From the NCBI GenBank assembly GCA_017051695.1, contig JAFIDK010000003.1, forward strand, positions 41,426 to 105,425: DNA of 64,000 bases, in the 5' to 3' direction. How positions within the stretch are numbered: the stretch's first letter is position 1; each line of letters begins with the position of its first letter. The translations under genes were made by a program, and so were the position numbers. This DNA comes from Algoriphagus aestuarii. Lineage in GTDB: Bacteria; Bacteroidota; Bacteroidia; Cytophagales; Cyclobacteriaceae. Positions 52,647-62,020 of this stretch are shown one piece after another. Below the pieces are notes generated by a model that saw nothing but the letters and a program-made list of their open reading frames with translations, was not told where the DNA came from and made no database searches.

Positions 52647-54227
52647 TCAGGGTGTGAAGATAACCAATTTCTGACCGATGCTGATGATGTTTTGGCTGCC
52701 GATATTGTTCCAGGATTTTAAGTCATTGACCGTTACCCCGTATTTTTTACTGATCGCAAATAAGGTTTCGCCTTTACTGACCACATGGGTTCGTTGAGCA
52801 GAAGACTTCTCAGTAGGCGTGACTGTTCTTACCTGAGTTTCAGAAGATGCAGAAGGAGTCGGAGTTGGGGATTGTGCCATCACAGATTTAGGAGGTAGCT
52901 GGTTTACTTTTACAATCCTGATATCTTCACCTCTTTTTCTGTGATCCTGCAGGTTTAGAACCATACCGACTTTTAAGTCAGAATCTTTTCGGATTCTGTT
53001 TTTGGACTTCAATGAAGAAAGTTTGATTCCATATTTCTGGGAAATACTCCAAAGTGTTTCACCTGGCATGACGATGTGATTCTCTACTTCAGCTTTTGTC
53101 TTCTTTTTCTTTGTATAATAGTATTCACCAGCTTCAATTCTCTCGCCGGGTTCCAGGTCATTTAGCTTTCTAAGTTTCTTTTCTTTCAAACCGATCTGAT
53201 CTGAGAATTTACTTTGTGTAGTGTTTTGAGCTGCTTGTACGCCTTCTATTTCATTGACAGTTATTTGATCAGGCTGGCTGGCCTTGGTCGTGTTTCCTGC
53301 AATTCTAGGGAAGGAATTGGCTTGCTTATAAGCAGGTGAAGTAGATGCTGATTGTTTTGAAGTATTAGATTTTGGCTTCGAATCCTGAATGATTGCCGGC
53401 TCGGAAGAAAGCGAACCGTCTTTGATATACACGAGTGCATAGGTTCTGTCTCCCGGGATTTTGCCGTTGGAAGTCCATTTGTTATATTCTTTTAAATGTT
53501 CTTCTGACACCCCATATTTTTTTGCCAAGGCAGCAAGTGTGGTCGGTCCATGTACAGGCACTTCTACCATTCTGGAATTGGATGTGAAAACCCCGATCTG
53601 ACTTTCGAAGGCAATTTTATGAGCAAGGAATTTTTTAAAATACCAGTGGGTATTTCTATCGACATCTACGATTCTTTTGCCATTGTACCTGTCCCCAAAA
53701 TATGCCTTGGCACCGCCTAAACCCATCTGATAGGAAACCAAGGCACACATCCAGTTGTCAAAAGTATTGTTGTGTTTTTTTAGATACAAAGCAGCACCTT
53801 TGGTGGAGGAGACTATGTTTTTTCGCTCATCGATGTGGTTATCCACCCGCAGAAAAACCTCCTCTGCTGTTCCTTGTTTAAACTGCCAAAAACCTACCGC
53901 ATTCGAGGTGGAGACCGCGTCAGGAATCAAAGAGCTCTCTTGGATGACCAAATATTTCAGGTCTTCAGGAACGCCATTGTCACGAAGAATATCCTCAATG
54001 ATTGGCATGTATAAATTGACCCTTTCTTGTTTTACCTTCAAGTAATTTGGATTTCTATATTGTGCGTCTACATCCAGCTGGATTTCTCTCCTTGCCTGTG
54101 GATTGATACGGACTATCAAGTCAGCGAATTCCAGTTCGGCAGGTACCTGTGGGATCTGCGCCAACAATGGAAAACTACTGAAGAGCGTAAGGATGAAGAG
54201 AAGGGTAGAAAATCGGTATTTAATCAT
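52647..54227 (-). CDS. LysM-containing lytic murein transglycosylase (MltD-like)
   Basis: 526 aa. The signal peptide (1-23) is followed by an SLT goose-lysozyme-type catalytic domain (about 65-215) with the catalytic Glu in V-I-Q-E-S-S and the motif A-V-G-F-W-Q-F. A weak LysM (about 225-260), a Ser/Lys/Gln linker, and two clear LysM repeats (about 385-430 and 478-525, each H-x-V-x-x-G-E-T-L-(W/F)-(S/A)-I-S-(Q/K)-K-Y-G) follow. It cleaves peptidoglycan glycan strands in the periplasm. Confidence 0.93.
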   Translation of the reverse strand: MIKYRFSTLLFILTLFSSFPLLAQIPQVPAELEFADLIVRINPQARREIQLDVDAQYRNPNYLKVKQERVNLYMPIIEDILRDNGVPEDLKYLVIQESSLIPDAVSTSNAVGFWQFKQGTAEEVFLRVDNHIDERKNIVSSTKGAALYLKKHNNTFDNWMCALVSYQMGLGGAKAYFGDRYNGKRIVDVDRNTHWYFKKFLAHKIAFESQIGVFTSNSRMVEVPVHGPTTLAALAKKYGVSEEHLKEYNKWTSNGKIPGDRTYALVYIKDGSLSSEPAIIQDSKPKSNTSKQSASTSPAYKQANSFPRIAGNTTKASQPDQITVNEIEGVQAAQNTTQSKFSDQIGLKEKKLRKLNDLEPGERIEAGEYYYTKKKKTKAEVENHIVMPGETLWSISQKYGIKLSSLKSKNRIRKDSDLKVGMVLNLQDHRKRGEDIRIVKVNQLPPKSVMAQSPTPTPSASSETQVRTVTPTEKSSAQRTHVVSKGETLFAISKKYGVTVNDLKSWNNIGSQNIISIGQKLVIFTP

Positions 54228-54291
54228 TCCAAAAAGGCTTAAATCTTTGCTCAGCCACCATTTAGCAAAAATGATTCCTTTTTTGAAATCC

Positions 54292-54936
54292 TTATAATTT
54301 TCTGGCTATCATGATGCCATCCCGGAAGGGAAGGAGTACATTTTCCACCCTCGGATCCTCGTTGATTTTTTTGTTAAAGGCCAAAATCGCTTGGGTATCT
54401 TTGTCGATTTTTTGCCCTTCTTTGACAAGGACTTTTCCCGACCAAAGGACGTTGTCAGACATGATTATACCTCCCTGACTTGTTTTATCGATGATCAGGT
54501 CAAAATATTTTTCATTGTTGATTTTATCTGCGTCTATAAAAACCAAATCAAAAGGCCCTTCCAAATCCGGTAAAATATCCAATGCATTTCCCAGCCGGTA
54601 GTCGATTTTTTCTGCGAGTCCACTTTCTTCAAAAAATCCTCTCACCATGGTTTCCAGCTCATCATTGATGTCCAAGGTGATTAATTTGCCGTTCTCACCT
54701 AATCCGCGTGCCATGCAAATCGCAGAATATCCCGTATAGGTTCCGATTTCCAAAGCGATTTTTGGCCGGATCATTTTGGTGAAGATCTCTAACATTTTTC
54801 CTTGGAGCTGACCAGAGAGCATCCTTGGCTTCAATACTTTCAACTGGGTTTCCCGATCGATTTTCTGAAGTAAGGCATCTTCTGGGGAGCTGTGATTTTC
54901 GCAGTAGAGTGACAGTTCTTCTGAGATGAAATCCAT
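54292..54936 (-). CDS. SAM-dependent O-methyltransferase (catechol-OMT-like family)
   Basis: 214 aa class I methyltransferase with motif I A-L-E-I-G-T-Y-T-G-Y-S-A, the acidic D-I-N-D-E after strand 2, and the metal/catalytic D-L-V-F-I-D-A-D-K plus D-N-V-L-W-S-G motifs of the caffeoyl-CoA/COMT group. Such enzymes need Mg2+ and methylate catechol-like hydroxyls; the substrate is unknown. It lies 2 bp downstream of the M16 peptidase gene and is probably co-transcribed with it. Confidence 0.92.
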   Translation of the reverse strand: MDFISEELSLYCENHSSPEDALLQKIDRETQLKVLKPRMLSGQLQGKMLEIFTKMIRPKIALEIGTYTGYSAICMARGLGENGKLITLDINDELETMVRGFFEESGLAEKIDYRLGNALDILPDLEGPFDLVFIDADKINNEKYFDLIIDKTSQGGIIMSDNVLWSGKVLVKEGQKIDKDTQAILAFNKKINEDPRVENVLLPFRDGIMIARKL

Positions 54937-54938
54937 AA

Positions 54939-56168
54939 TTATTGTGGCTTGTATGTTAAAAAACTCATGTTCTCAGGCAAGAAGATTTCGTTGGCAATTT
55001 CCTGGAGCTCTTCTGCGTTGGTATTTCTGATTTTTCCAAAGATACTTTCCAATGGATCCACTTTGCCATGGTCTAGCAGGCTTTTTCCATAGACCAGCAT
55101 TAACCCGGCATAGTTTTCTTCCGCCATGGCCATCTGACCAATTGCTTGTTCTTTAGCCATGTGCAGCTGGACAGTTCCCAGTTTTTTTTGCTGCAGTTTT
55201 GCCATTTCCTTCATGACCAGCGATTGGGCTTTTTTGAGTGTTTTTTCTTCTGTGCCAAAGTAAACCCCAAAAAAACCAGTGTCTGAAAAAGGAGAGTAGG
55301 AAGATTCAATGTTATAAACGTATCCGTGTTTTTCTCTTAAAGTCAGATTGAGCCGGCTATTCATACTTGGCCCACCGAGTATATTATTCAGCAAAAAGAG
55401 CTTGTATCGGTTGGGATCATGCAGGGAGAAAGCAGGTCTACCTATCGCACATAGGGATTGTGTGATTTCACGTTCGACTGTTTTTACTTTGGGCTGGTAG
55501 TTTTGAAATCCATTTCGTACATAAAGACTTCTTTTTTCCTGGATTTCCTCCAGTGGTTTTTCGATGATTTTCAGGGCTTTGGCAAAGCTGATATTTCCCA
55601 CCACCGAAAACACAATCTGCGAAGTATCTAATCGGGTGGATATAAAGTCAATAAAATCCATGTGGGAGAAATTTCCGACTGTCGTTTCCGTGCCCAAGAT
55701 ATTTCTGCCCAAAGCATGGTTTTCAAAAACCAATTCATCGAGTTCGTCCTGAATGGAATCCTCCGGAGAATCCCTATACATGGCCATTTCTTCCAATATA
55801 ACCTGACGTTCCTTTTCTATCTGTTTTTGGGGGAATGTGCTGTTGAAAGTGATGTCAAACAAAAGATCAGCTGCCTTGGCATAGTGCTCCTTGAGTGTGG
55901 AGGCATAAAAGCAGATTTTCTCCTTAGTGGTATAGGCATTTAATTCACCTCCCAGAGATTCCAATCGGTTGAGAATATGAAAAGTCTTTCTTTTTTGGGT
56001 GCCTTTGAAGGCCATATGCTCCCAAAAATGTGCTAATCCTTCTTGTTCTTTGGTTTCGTCACGGCTCCCGATATTCAATATAAAACCACAATGAACCAGT
56101 CTGGTATGTGAAACTTCCTGATGGACAATGCGGATGCCGTTGCTTAATTCCTTGATGTTTAAATCCAT
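54939..56168 (-). CDS. M16 family zinc peptidase
   Basis: 409 aa. The inverted zinc motif H47-F-W-E50-H51 lies in the N-terminal M16 domain, with the distal Glu in the R-Q-V-I-L-E-E-M-A-M-Y segment about 75 residues later. A C-terminal M16 domain follows (about 170-350). The size and single-chain form match bacterial processing-peptidase-like M16B proteins. No signal peptide, so cytoplasmic. It is divergent from the pepP gene. Confidence 0.92.
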   Translation of the reverse strand: MDLNIKELSNGIRIVHQEVSHTRLVHCGFILNIGSRDETKEQEGLAHFWEHMAFKGTQKRKTFHILNRLESLGGELNAYTTKEKICFYASTLKEHYAKAADLLFDITFNSTFPQKQIEKERQVILEEMAMYRDSPEDSIQDELDELVFENHALGRNILGTETTVGNFSHMDFIDFISTRLDTSQIVFSVVGNISFAKALKIIEKPLEEIQEKRSLYVRNGFQNYQPKVKTVEREITQSLCAIGRPAFSLHDPNRYKLFLLNNILGGPSMNSRLNLTLREKHGYVYNIESSYSPFSDTGFFGVYFGTEEKTLKKAQSLVMKEMAKLQQKKLGTVQLHMAKEQAIGQMAMAEENYAGLMLVYGKSLLDHGKVDPLESIFGKIRNTNAEELQEIANEIFLPENMSFLTYKPQ

Positions 56169-56287
56169 AGTTGCTTACCCTGTCGGTAAAATACAAAGAA
56201 AAGCATCAAATTGTTTCCCTCCTTGTTTTACTCTCCTTTTGCGACAGATTTTACTAACTTCGGCTTTGTAAAAATCAGAACAGATTT

Positions 56288-57577
56288 ATGAAATATCAGC
56301 CCTTACCTTCCAGTCTTTACTGTAAAAACCGAGAGAAACTTGCATCAAAAATGAAGGCAAATAGTGTCGCTATTTTTAATGCAAATGACATCATGCCCAC
56401 TAATGCCGATGGCACCATGAAATTCAGGCAGAACAATGATCTGTTTTATCTTTGTGGGATTGATCAGGAAGAAACGATCTTGTTGATTGCGCCGGACTGT
56501 CCAAATCCAGCCATGAGAGAAGTGCTTTTTCTTCGTGAGACCAGTGAACTGATTGCAATTTGGGAAGGACATAAATACACCAAAGAAGAAGCCGAAGCTG
56601 CTTCCGGAATCAAAAATATTCAGTGGTTATCCAGTTTTGATCAGGTTTTCAATACGGTGATGGCACTTTCAGAAAGAGTTTATCTGAATAGCAATGAACA
56701 CTTGAGAGCTGGTGTGGTGGTAGAAACCCGTGATGCCAGATTTATCAAATCCTGTAAAGCTCAATTTCCACTACACGAATACGAGCGGGCAGCACCGATC
56801 ATGCATGAACTGAGAGGTGTAAAAGAGCAGGAGGAAATAAATCAACTGCAGACTGCCTGTGATATCACAAATAAGGGATTCAGAAGAATTCTGTCTTTTG
56901 TGAAGCCTGGCGTGACAGAATATGAGATCGAGGCAGAATACTTGCATGAATTTGTCAGAAACCGAAGCAAGGGATTTGCCTATGAACCAATCATTGCCTC
57001 TGGTGGCAGCGCCTGTGTATTGCATTACTTGGAAAACAACAAAGAGTGTAAAGATGGAGAGTTAATCCTAATGGACGTAGGAGCGGAATATGGGAATTAC
57101 AATGCGGACATGACGCGGACCATTCCTGTGAACGGGAGGTTTACAGCTAGACAAAGAGCGGTTTATGATGCTGTGTTGCGGGTGAAAAACCAAGCATCCA
57201 GCATGTTGGTACCAGGCCAGAATATTCAGGATTACCATAAAGAAGTCGGCTTGATCATGCAAAGCGAATTGATTGGCTTGGGTTTGATCGATCAGACCGA
57301 CGTGAAAAATCAGGACTCTAGTTGGCCAGCGTATAAAAAGTATTTTATGCATGGGACTTCCCACCATTTGGGATTGGATGTTCACGATGTAGGGACGATG
57401 CATGGACCGATCCAGCCGGGAATGGTCTTTACTGTAGAGCCTGGGATTTATATTCCTGCAGAAGGGATGGGTATCCGACTGGAAAATAACATCGTCGTAC
57501 AGGAAAGTGGTTATATTGACCTGATGGGAGATATTCCCGTGGAAGCTGAAGAAATCGAGGAATTAATGAATGCTTGA
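56288..57577 (+). CDS. pepP: Cytosolic Xaa-Pro aminopeptidase (M24B, PepP-like)
   Basis: 429 aa without a signal peptide. The N-terminal AMP_N domain (about 5-140) is followed by the pita-bread domain with metal ligands Asp in L-M-D-V-G-A-E, Asp in N-A-D-M-T-R-T, His in H-G-T-S-H-H, Glu in T-V-E-P-G-I-Y and Glu in R-L-E-N-N. It is the paralogue of the secreted enzyme at 15362, with near-identical active-site strings, so the window holds a cytosolic/periplasmic pair. Confidence 0.94.
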   Translation: MKYQPLPSSLYCKNREKLASKMKANSVAIFNANDIMPTNADGTMKFRQNNDLFYLCGIDQEETILLIAPDCPNPAMREVLFLRETSELIAIWEGHKYTKEEAEAASGIKNIQWLSSFDQVFNTVMALSERVYLNSNEHLRAGVVVETRDARFIKSCKAQFPLHEYERAAPIMHELRGVKEQEEINQLQTACDITNKGFRRILSFVKPGVTEYEIEAEYLHEFVRNRSKGFAYEPIIASGGSACVLHYLENNKECKDGELILMDVGAEYGNYNADMTRTIPVNGRFTARQRAVYDAVLRVKNQASSMLVPGQNIQDYHKEVGLIMQSELIGLGLIDQTDVKNQDSSWPAYKKYFMHGTSHHLGLDVHDVGTMHGPIQPGMVFTVEPGIYIPAEGMGIRLENNIVVQESGYIDLMGDIPVEAEEIEELMNA

Positions 57578-57596
57578 TTTAGCAAAAGATAAAAAC

Positions 57597-57632
57597 AAAA
57601 ATCCCCTCCAAAATCAATTGAAGGGGATTTTT
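57597..57632 (+). terminator. Terminator of pepP
   Basis: An 11-bp stem AAAAATCCCCT/AGGGGATTTTT around a 14-nt loop. Confidence 0.8.
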
Positions 57633-57715
57633 ATACTCTAGGATCTTTTCGAATTAATTGGTAGAAACTCTTTTGAATCCTAGTAAAGTCATTCCTCGGA
57701 CTTCTATTGTAGTAC

Positions 57716-58213
57716 TCAATGTTCCAGCTTGATTACAATTTCACTGTTAGGATCTGCTTCTACATCCCAGAGGGTGGTTCCACTCTGGGATATTTTGGTA
57801 AGGTAGGTAGAGTAGTCCGTGGAATTGAAAGTGAAGTCCAGCGTATCGACTAGGACTTCATTCCATTGGATGAATCCCTTAATTTCCTTTTCATCTTCTT
57901 CACGAATAAAAGAAATTTTTGCTGCTGATTTACCATTGATGACTACAGGAGCCACACCGTAAGGATCGTCTAATATTCCATTACTTTCGAATTGGAACAT
58001 TTTGAAGTTGCCATTTTTATTAAAGTATAGCCGGGTTTTGCTTAAGTCGATTGCTTCGCCTGATTGATTATTAAGCAGACTGTTGCCGTCTGCTTTTTGC
58101 AAGTTAACATAGAAAATGTGGGAATCAGGCAAATCGCAGCATTCTTGTCTTTCGATACAGCCAGTCATTACAAGTCCTAGAAGGATCACTTTGATTAAGG
58201 TAGAAATTTTCAT
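57716..58213 (-). CDS. Small lipoprotein of unknown function
   Basis: 165 aa from ATG 58213; an in-frame ATG at 58222 adds three residues. The lipobox is V-M-T-G-C. The domain contains G-N-S-L-L-N-N-Q ... D-L-S-K-T-R-L-Y-F-N-K-N-G and a late F-I-Q-W-N-E strand. The same order (G-N-N-L-L-D-P-N-Q ... D-F-R-D-I-K-I-Y-Y-K-R-N-G ... V-I-Q-W-N) occurs in the lipoprotein at 62075, so the two are paralogues on either side of the ribosomal operon. Probably a small beta-sandwich. Confidence 0.7.
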   Translation of the reverse strand: MKISTLIKVILLGLVMTGCIERQECCDLPDSHIFYVNLQKADGNSLLNNQSGEAIDLSKTRLYFNKNGNFKMFQFESNGILDDPYGVAPVVINGKSAAKISFIREEDEKEIKGFIQWNEVLVDTLDFTFNSTDYSTYLTKISQSGTTLWDVEADPNSEIVIKLEH

Positions 58214-58378
58214 TATCTGCAAAGTTAAGGTTTGATATAATGTGCCATTTTTTTGTCATAGGCATAACTTTTGGAAAAAGTGGCTAACGGATCAGTTAGT
58301 TGGTATAAGTATATTATTATTATTATTAAACAAATATATTTAGTAAAATTTAGTTAATAGACTTTATGAATAAAAGAA

Positions 58379-58406
58379 AACCCTCTCAGATCGCTCCAAG
58401 AGGGTT
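58379..58406 (-). terminator. Terminator of the ribosomal protein/tsf operon
   Basis: AACCCTCT/AGAGGGTT stem with a 12-nt loop, T-rich on the minus strand, 27 bp past the tsf stop. Beyond it, 58223-58378 contains a (TAT)n-rich stretch near 58310 and no gene. Confidence 0.75.
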
Positions 58407-58432
58407 GTAAGTATTAACTAGATCGGAATTGA

Positions 58433-59263
58433 TTATCCGATAGATACTCTTTTGAAAGCAGAAACTGTCATGCCTTTGCTTACGCTGTCAAGGTATTGTG
58501 CGATAGACTTAGAGTTGTCTTTCACAAACTGCTGGCTCAACAAAGTATTTTCTTTGTAGAACTTGTTCAATTTGCCCAAAGCGATTTTTTCAAGCATTTC
58601 TTCAGGCTTACCTTCAGCTCTGGCTTGCTCTTTTCCAACTTCGATTTCTCTTTCTACTACAGTTGAATCTACACCGTCTTTGTCAACAGCAACTGGATTC
58701 ATTGCTGCAATCTGCATTGCTACGTCTTTTCCAGCCTCTTCTACGTCTGCACCAGAAGTGTTTACCAAACCTACCAATACACCTAATTTACCATTAGAGT
58801 GGATGTAAGGAACAACTGCTTCAGCGCTTACTACTTCGTAGTTAGAGATTTCGATTTTCTCACCGATTTTACCGGTCATCTCTACGATTTTCTCAGCTAC
58901 TGTAATGTTTTCGAAAGGCAAAGCGTGAATTTCTTCTACGGTGTTTGCACCTGCAGCTACAGCCATATCCAAAAGTGTATTGGCAAATGCTACGTATTCT
59001 TCATTTTTGGCAACAAAATCAGTTTCGCAAGTCAAAGAAAGCAAAGTTCCTTTCGCTCCGTTTTCGGATACGGAAGTTACTACAACACCTTCTTTAGTTT
59101 CACGGTCAGCTCTGGATGCAGATACTTTCTGACCTTTTTTTCTAAGGATGTCCACTGCTTTTTCGAAATCGCCTTCTGCTTCAGTCAAAGCTTTTTTGCA
59201 ATCCATCATACCGGCACCGGTCATTTGTCTCAGTTTGTTTACTTCTTGTGCAGTAATTGCCAT
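58433..59263 (-). CDS. tsf: Elongation factor Ts
   Basis: 276 aa. The N-terminal UBA-like helix bundle (V-N-K-L-R-Q-M-T-G-A-G-M-M-D-C-K-K-A-L) is followed by the T-D-F-V-A-K-N-E motif that displaces Mg2+ and nucleotide from EF-Tu, and a single core repeat pair. It is the guanine nucleotide exchange factor for EF-Tu. It is last in the rplM-rpsI-rpsB-tsf operon, separated from rpsB by a terminator-like hairpin. Confidence 0.97.
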   Translation of the reverse strand: MAITAQEVNKLRQMTGAGMMDCKKALTEAEGDFEKAVDILRKKGQKVSASRADRETKEGVVVTSVSENGAKGTLLSLTCETDFVAKNEEYVAFANTLLDMAVAAGANTVEEIHALPFENITVAEKIVEMTGKIGEKIEISNYEVVSAEAVVPYIHSNGKLGVLVGLVNTSGADVEEAGKDVAMQIAAMNPVAVDKDGVDSTVVEREIEVGKEQARAEGKPEEMLEKIALGKLNKFYKENTLLSQQFVKDNSKSIAQYLDSVSKGMTVSAFKRVSIG

Positions 59264-59378
59264 TGTATTATCGGTTTAACTTTTAAACGGGATATTTTTA
59301 TTGTTTCAAAGCCAGAGGCTTCGATGAAGATAGTTTTTGGGACGAGGGAAGGCTATGCTTCCGGTAGTCTTTTAAACA

Positions 59379-59419
59379 AAAAAATTGAACATAGGCCGAA
59401 ACCTGATGTTCAATTTTTT
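59379..59419 (-). terminator. Terminator-like hairpin between rpsB and tsf
   Basis: A 14-bp perfect stem AAAAAATTGAACAT/ATGTTCAATTTTTT with an inner AGG/CCT pairing. On the minus strand it is preceded by A and followed by T residues, so it can reduce transcription into tsf. Confidence 0.7.
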
Positions 59420-59441
59420 AATATTTCAAATCAAGTGTGGA

Positions 59442-60203
59442 TTATTCTTTAGTTTCGGCGTCCACAGCTTTTTTAGCTTCTTCCTCTTCAGAAAGTTTAG
59501 CCTCTTCTTTGTCCTTCTTTCTTTCGGAAAGACCTTCTTCGATAGCTGCACCAAACGCTTTCACTAGCAAGGATACGGATTTGAATGCATCGTCATTAGC
59601 TGGGATAGGGAAATCCACCTCATTTGGGTTGGAGTTCGTATCCACCAATGCGAAAACAGGGATACCAAGCTTTTTTGCTTCAGCAATAGCGATGTGTTCT
59701 CTTTTGATGTCAACGACGAAAAGTGCTGCAGGAAGTCTGCTCAAGTCGGCAATACCACCTAAAACTACTTCCATTTTGTCTTTTTGACGAGAAACCATCA
59801 GACGTTCTTTCTTAGCTAAGTTTGCATAAGACTCTTCCTTCATCAATTTGTCCAAGCCGGACATTTTTTTCAAGGACTTTCTGATAGTAGCGAAGTTGGT
59901 CAACATACCACCTAACCATCTTTCGGTTACATAAGGCATGTTTAGACGCTGAGCTTCTGCTGCCACTAGGTCTTTTGCTTGTTTCTTAGTAGCTACGAAC
60001 ATCACTTTTTTGCCTGAGCGTACTACTTGCTTGATTGCGTTAGATGCTTCGTCGAGGCAAGCAAGCGTTTTATTTAGATCGATAATGTGGATCCCGTTTT
60101 TCTCCATGAAAATGTATGGAGCCATTTTTGGATCCCACTTTCTCGTCAAGTGTCCGAAGTGAACACCAGCATCTAGTAAGTCTTTATATTCTAATTTGGC
60201 CAT
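59442..60203 (-). CDS. rpsB: 30S ribosomal protein S2
   Basis: 253 aa. Diagnostic S2 segments are present: [19 protein letters not shown] near the N terminus, W-L-G-G-M-L-T-N in the middle and [19 protein letters not shown] charged Glu/Lys-rich C-terminal tail is typical of Bacteroidota. The S2-EF-Ts gene order is the common bacterial one. Confidence 0.98.
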   Translation of the reverse strand: MAKLEYKDLLDAGVHFGHLTRKWDPKMAPYIFMEKNGIHIIDLNKTLACLDEASNAIKQVVRSGKKVMFVATKKQAKDLVAAEAQRLNMPYVTERWLGGMLTNFATIRKSLKKMSGLDKLMKEESYANLAKKERLMVSRQKDKMEVVLGGIADLSRLPAALFVVDIKREHIAIAEAKKLGIPVFALVDTNSNPNEVDFPIPANDDAFKSVSLLVKAFGAAIEEGLSERKKDKEEAKLSEEEEAKKAVDAETKE

Positions 60204-60236
60204 AATATATTTTGTATATTCTGAAGTAAATCCAGA

Positions 60237-60623
60237 TTAACGTTTTGAGAACTGGAATTTTCTTCTTGCTTTTCTGCGTCCTGGCTTCTTACGTTCTACC
60301 ATTCTAGGGTCACGAGTCAAGAAACCTTCTTTCTTCAATGCCGGTCTGTGCTCTGCGTCAAATTCGCACAAAGCTCTGGAGATAGCCATACGAGCAGCTT
60401 CCGCTTGCCCTTTGATACCGCCACCGTCTACATTGATTTTAATGTCATAATTACCCTCTACGCCAACAAGAGCCAATGGCTGCTTCACGACGATCTGGTG
60501 AAGATCGAATGGGAAGTAAACTTCAATTGACTGGTTGTTAACGGAGATCTCACCTTTTCCCGGAGCCATGTAAATTCTGGCTACAGAGGTCTTTCTTCTA
60601 CCGATTGTGTTGATCATTTCCAT
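60237..60623 (-). CDS. rpsI: 30S ribosomal protein S9
   Basis: 128 aa with the family start (I-G-R-R-K-T-S-V-A-R-I-Y), the G-G-G-I-K-G-Q-A-E-A-A-R-M-A-I-S-R-A-L core and the basic tail ending F-S-K-R that reaches the P-site tRNA. It lies 11 bp downstream of rplM. Confidence 0.98.
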   Translation of the reverse strand: MEMINTIGRRKTSVARIYMAPGKGEISVNNQSIEVYFPFDLHQIVVKQPLALVGVEGNYDIKINVDGGGIKGQAEAARMAISRALCEFDAEHRPALKKEGFLTRDPRMVERKKPGRRKARRKFQFSKR

Positions 60624-60634
60624 GATTTAGACGA

Positions 60635-61078
60635 TTAAAGGGTGATGGTTTTAGGCTGCTGTGCTTCGTGTGGATGCTCAGATCCATTGTACACGTACAA
60701 GTTGCCGTATAATTTTCTTCCCAATCTGTTTTTAGGTAGCATGCCTCTTACAGCTTTCTCTACCAAAATAGATGCAGATTTGTCTTTCAACAATTTTGGG
60801 GTAGAAATACGCTGTCCGCCTGGATAACCGGTGTGTCTCACATAAACTTTGGAGTTCCACTTATCACCAGTCAAACGAACTTTGTCTGCGTTGATCACGA
60901 TGACATTGTCACCACAATCTACGTGAGGAGTAAAGCTTGGCTTTGTCTTACCTCTTAAGATTTTTGCGACCTCACTCGCCAATCTACCCAAAACTGCAGC
61001 TTGGGCATCCACTACGACCCATTGCTTTTCTACAGTCGCGGCATTGGCTGATATGGTCTTATAGCTCAAAGTATCCAC
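60635..61078 (-). CDS. rplM: 50S ribosomal protein L13
   Basis: 147 aa. Shows the L13 segments W-V-V-V-D-A-Q-A-A-V-L-G-R-L-A-S-E-V-A, the Y-V-R-H-T-G-Y-P-G-G motif and G-M-L-P-K-N-R-L-G-R. First gene of the operon, with a short leader carrying a CCCT/AGGG hairpin (61119-61131) that might mediate autoregulation. Confidence 0.98.
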   Translation of the reverse strand: MDTLSYKTISANAATVEKQWVVVDAQAAVLGRLASEVAKILRGKTKPSFTPHVDCGDNVIVINADKVRLTGDKWNSKVYVRHTGYPGGQRISTPKLLKDKSASILVEKAVRGMLPKNRLGRKLYGNLYVYNGSEHPHEAQQPKTITL

Positions 61079-61134
61079 TGTGTAACTGTTTAATTTTTAG
61101 CTTGTTAAATTTATTTCACCCTCAAAAAGGGACA

Positions 61135-61166
61135 CAAAGATAGAAGTATTTTATTTTTCATGCAAA
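61135..61166 (-). promoter_or_regulatory. Promoter of the rplM operon
   Basis: On the minus strand TTTG (61166-61163) is followed after 20 nt by TATCTTTG (61142-61135), an excellent match to the Bacteroidota consensus. Transcription should start near 61128, giving a leader of about 50 nt. Confidence 0.7.
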
Positions 61167-61258
61167 ATATTTCCATTACTAAGTCCTAATTTTCATAGTC
61201 TTAGCCCAAAATCCCTCTCAGGAGATTGATTTTCGATGCTTTTTTTCAATAAAATTTT

Positions 61259-61969
61259 TTAGGCGGTTTTTTCTAACTGTTTGACCAGTACCTGAAAATC
61301 TTTTGGATAGGGCGCTTCGATCTGAAGCCTCTTCCCATCTACTCCTTCAAATCCTATCGAAAAGGCATGTAGCGAAACCCGCTGCATGATCGGTAACTCT
61401 TCCGTGTCCTTCTTGAGATTGAAGCGGCGCTTGAGTGAAGAAAGAAACAAAGGCTTGCCTCCATATAAGGTGTCTCCGCATATCGGGGACTTCAAGTAAG
61501 CCAAATGAACCCTGATCTGATGCAATCTTCCTGTCACGGGTTTGCACTCGACAAGTGTATGGGCGTAGTACGGTTTCAATGTATTGAAATAGGTCTGCGC
61601 CGGCTTTCCTTGTTTACTGACTTTGGCTACTCCTTTGTTAGTGGAAATAAGGTTCCGGTCTACGAGCTCATTGCTGAATTCCTTGATCCCTTCCACCACT
61701 GCATGATAGACCTTGTCTACCTTTCTGCTTTCAAACTGCATGGCCAAATGCCTGTAAGCCACTGGATTCTTGGCAATCACCAGACATCCTGAAGTTTCCT
61801 TATCCAATCGATGGCACAGTTGTGAATCGGGGGTGTGTGCCTTGGCTAAGTCTAGGATGTTCTGCGCTTCGTGTCTATCGTCTAAGCTTGATAGGTACGG
61901 CGGTTTGTTGATTACCAGGTAATCCTCGTTTTCAAACAGAATAAGATTTTCAAAATCTACTTTCTTCAT
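61259..61969 (-). CDS. RluA-family pseudouridine synthase
   Basis: 236 aa from ATG 61969. A longer in-frame reading to 62053 would run through the terminator at 62021-62050 and add 28 unlikely hydrophobic residues. It lacks an S4 domain. The catalytic motif is H-R-L-D-K-E-T-S-G (catalytic Asp), with R-L-H-Q-I-R-V-H-L further on. It isomerises uridine in rRNA or tRNA; which position cannot be told. A TACTTTTG box on the minus strand (62005-61998) is a likely promoter element. Confidence 0.9.
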   Translation of the reverse strand: MKKVDFENLILFENEDYLVINKPPYLSSLDDRHEAQNILDLAKAHTPDSQLCHRLDKETSGCLVIAKNPVAYRHLAMQFESRKVDKVYHAVVEGIKEFSNELVDRNLISTNKGVAKVSKQGKPAQTYFNTLKPYYAHTLVECKPVTGRLHQIRVHLAYLKSPICGDTLYGGKPLFLSSLKRRFNLKKDTEELPIMQRVSLHAFSIGFEGVDGKRLQIEAPYPKDFQVLVKQLEKTA

Positions 61970-62020
61970 GGATTCTCCTGCCTCTTCAAAGAGGCTGCAA
62001 AAGTAGGGAAATGGAAGCGC

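Noticed and set aside
58799-59452. Open frame of 217 codons antisense to tsf
   Set aside because: It overlaps the conserved tsf gene and the operon-internal hairpin, and its Phe/Ser/Cys-rich translation matches no family.
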